NCBI GenBank assembly: GCA_047517345.1
Contig: JAKZTB010000277.1
Span: forward strand, 1 to 8,165
Direction: 5' to 3'
From: GCA-2717185 sp047517345
Lineage (GTDB): Bacteria; Pseudomonadota; Alphaproteobacteria; UBA8366; GCA-2717185
Length of the DNA: 8,165 bases
The translations under genes were made by a program, and so were the position numbers. Positions 6,920-8,165 of the stretch are shown here, one piece after another (positions within the stretch are counted from its first letter, which is position 1; each line of letters starts with the position of its first letter). The notes under the pieces were generated by a model. The model saw only the letters and a program-made list of their open reading frames with translations, had not been told where the DNA came from and searched no databases.

Positions 6920-7624
6920 ATGACGATTTCCGTAATCATTCCAACTTTGAATGAAGCGCAAAATCTGGAGCGTTTGCTCGACGGTCTGGCACGGGAACAA
7001 TGCGAGATAATCGTCGTCGACGGCGGCAGCGCGGATGAAACGGCGCGGATTGCGGAGGCGTACGATGTTCAATTCATGCAGTCGCGGCCGGGAAGGGGGG
7101 TGCAACTGCATGCGGGCGCAGCGGCGGCCAAAGGCGATGTGCTGTTGTTCTTGCATGCGGATTGCCGCTTTCCCTCCGACGGGTTGGCGCGGATCCAGTC
7201 GCACCTCGCTGTACACCCCGAGATCGTTGGCGGAAATCACCGCCTGATATTCGACGGTTCGGATCGCTTCAGCCGATGGCTCGATGGTTTCTACGCCTGG
7301 ATTCGGGCGCGCGGCGTGTATTACGGCGATTCGGGGATATTCGTGCGGCGGGCTGTCTTCGATGCGATAGGCGGCATTCGCCCCATCGAACTCATGGAAG
7401 ATTTCGATCTCGTCCGCCGGATGGAACGATATGGCGAGACCGTTTGTATTGCCGACCCGCCGCTGGTGACGTCATCGCGCCGCTTCGCCGGGCGGCACCC
7501 GGTTTCGATCGTCTATGGCAGGCTCAAGATTCACGCGCTGTACTATCTCGGCGTATCGCCGGGACGATTGGCGCAACTCTATGATTCCGAGCGGCGTACC
7601 GTCCGAAGGCGCCTGTTACCTTAG
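6920..7624 (+). CDS. Glycosyltransferase family 2, TIGR04283-like (rSAM/selenodomain-associated transferase 2 type)
   Basis: A 234-residue GT-A-fold glycosyltransferase. It begins with the family strand SVIIPTLNEAQN (4-15), then the nucleotide-sugar site VVDGGSADET (32-41), GRGVQLHAGAAAAKGD (58-73), LLFLHADCR (75-83, the metal-binding DxD region, Asp81), YYGDSGIFVRR (134-144) and the acceptor-side LMEDFDLVRR (158-167). The C-terminal RLKIHALYYLGVSPGRLAQLY is typical of the group I recall as TIGR04283, some members of which sit in arsenosugar clusters. No such partner is in this window, so the sugar and acceptor are unknown. No membrane anchor is evident. ATG 6920 gives the usual short N-terminus; an in-frame ATG at 6899 would add seven residues, and neither has a strong ribosome site. 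Its stop is 2 nt from that of convergent bioB. Confidence 0.85.
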   Translation: MTISVIIPTLNEAQNLERLLDGLAREQCEIIVVDGGSADETARIAEAYDVQFMQSRPGRGVQLHAGAAAAKGDVLLFLHADCRFPSDGLARIQSHLAVHPEIVGGNHRLIFDGSDRFSRWLDGFYAWIRARGVYYGDSGIFVRRAVFDAIGGIRPIELMEDFDLVRRMERYGETVCIADPPLVTSSRRFAGRHPVSIVYGRLKIHALYYLGVSPGRLAQLYDSERRTVRRRLLP

Positions 7625-7626
7625 AT

Positions 7627-8165
7627 TTAGATCGGCATGGGCTCGATGCCGAGCCGGTCGAAAAGTGCCTCGTCCCTGTCGCGTTCCGGGTTGTCGGTCG
7701 TGAGCAGCTTGGGGCCGACGAAGATCGAGTTGGCGCCGGCGAGGAAACAAAGCGCCTGGATTTCGTCGCTCATGGTTTCCCGCCCCGCGGAAAGACGGAC
7801 CATCGATTCCGGCATCAACACGCGGGCGACCGCGATGGTCCGCACGAATTCGAGCGGGTCGAGCGCCGCTTCGCCGGCAACCGGGGTGCCTTCGACCTGG
7901 ACCAGCATGTTGATCGGCACAGACTCGGGATGCTCGGGAAGGTTTGCCAACTCGCGCAGAAGGCCCGCTCGATCGCGCCGGGACTCCCCCATTCCCACGA
8001 TGCCGCCGCAACAGACCTTGATGCCGGCACTACGAACGTGGCCGAGGGTGTCGAGGCGATCCTGGTAGGTACGGGTGGTGATGATTTTCTGATAGTGCTC
8101 GGGGGAGGTGTCGAGGTTGTGGTTGTAGTAGTCGAGCCCGACATCGGCAAGTCGCTGAGCCTGAC
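7627..8165 (-). CDS. bioB: Biotin synthase, C-terminal half (partial, cut by the window edge)
   Basis: The last 178 codons of biotin synthase, the radical-SAM enzyme that inserts sulfur into dethiobiotin to make biotin in the cytosol. The readable part starts with QAQRLADVGLDYYNHNLDTS, matching E. coli BioB from roughly residue 139. It continues through TRTYQDRLDTL, IKVCCGGIVGMGE, ESVPINMLV, GTP and VRLSAGRETM to a C-terminus of normal length. The first Cys of CCGG (codon 8013-8011) matches E. coli Cys188 and the Arg of VRLSAG matches Arg260, both ligands of the [2Fe-2S] cluster that donates sulfur. The N-terminal CxxxCxxC cluster site lies outside the window. The reading frame is intact to the edge, with no sign of decay. 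No other biotin genes are in view, so operon membership cannot be judged. Confidence 0.95.
   Translation of the reverse strand, partial: QAQRLADVGLDYYNHNLDTSPEHYQKIITTRTYQDRLDTLGHVRSAGIKVCCGGIVGMGESRRDRAGLLRELANLPEHPESVPINMLVQVEGTPVAGEAALDPLEFVRTIAVARVLMPESMVRLSAGRETMSDEIQALCFLAGANSIFVGPKLLTTDNPERDRDEALFDRLGIEPMPI

Noticed and set aside
7632..7655. Overlapping hairpins (TCGGCAT/ATGCCGA and GGCTCG/CGAGCC) just after the glycosyltransferase stop
   Set aside because: They lie inside the end of bioB, no T-run follows, and the two stems exclude each other. Codon content can explain them.
8008..8013. Double Cys (CCGG) in BioB where E. coli has CSGG
   Set aside because: The cluster-ligand Cys is kept and the Ser-to-Cys change is, as far as I recall, common among BioB proteins. 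Not unusual.

Overview
The window looks like a chromosomal stretch from a GC-rich, gene-dense Gram-negative bacterium. An alphaproteobacterium, perhaps of the Rhodospirillales type, is my best guess. This is inferred from codon and base composition, the mix of families (LLM oxidoreductase, MaoC, gamma-glutamyltransferase family, MFS) and a proteobacterial-type BioB; no taxonomic marker gene is present. I see no rRNA, tRNA, CRISPR array, insertion sequence or prophage gene. Nearly all the sequence is coding.

Layout: bases 1-228 are a non-coding leader with one perfect 9-bp inverted repeat. A tight four-gene plus-strand operon follows (229-4005): a luciferase-like F420/flavin oxidoreductase of the MSMEG_2256 type, a class V PLP enzyme, a cytosolic Asp-box beta-propeller, and a MaoC-type hydratase. 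Gaps between these genes are 1, 12 and 14 nt. Meeting it tail to tail, only 3 nt away, is a minus-strand pair (6848-4009) in which an MFS transporter is followed by a gamma-glutamyltransferase-family Ntn hydrolase. A 71-nt divergent intergenic region then precedes a plus-strand family 2 glycosyltransferase (6920-7624). That gene converges, with a 2-nt gap, on the C-terminal half of biotin synthase bioB, which runs off the right edge on the minus strand.

How the genes may work together: the four-gene operon plus the transporter/Ntn-hydrolase pair has the composition of an uncharacterised small-molecule uptake and breakdown module. A transporter brings in a compound, an Ntn hydrolase cuts an amide, and a flavin/F420 oxidoreductase, a PLP enzyme and an enoyl-hydratase-like enzyme process the product. 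The propeller has no obvious catalytic role. The pathway is inference from co-location; the substrate is unknown.

The strongest sequence-level oddity is the gamma-glutamyltransferase homologue. It keeps the catalytic Thr and oxyanion Gly-Gly, but by eye it has lost the residues that in E. coli GGT hold the glutamyl alpha-carboxylate and amino group, so it is probably not a true gamma-glutamyl enzyme. Likewise, the class V PLP enzyme lacks the catalytic Cys loop of cysteine desulfurases.
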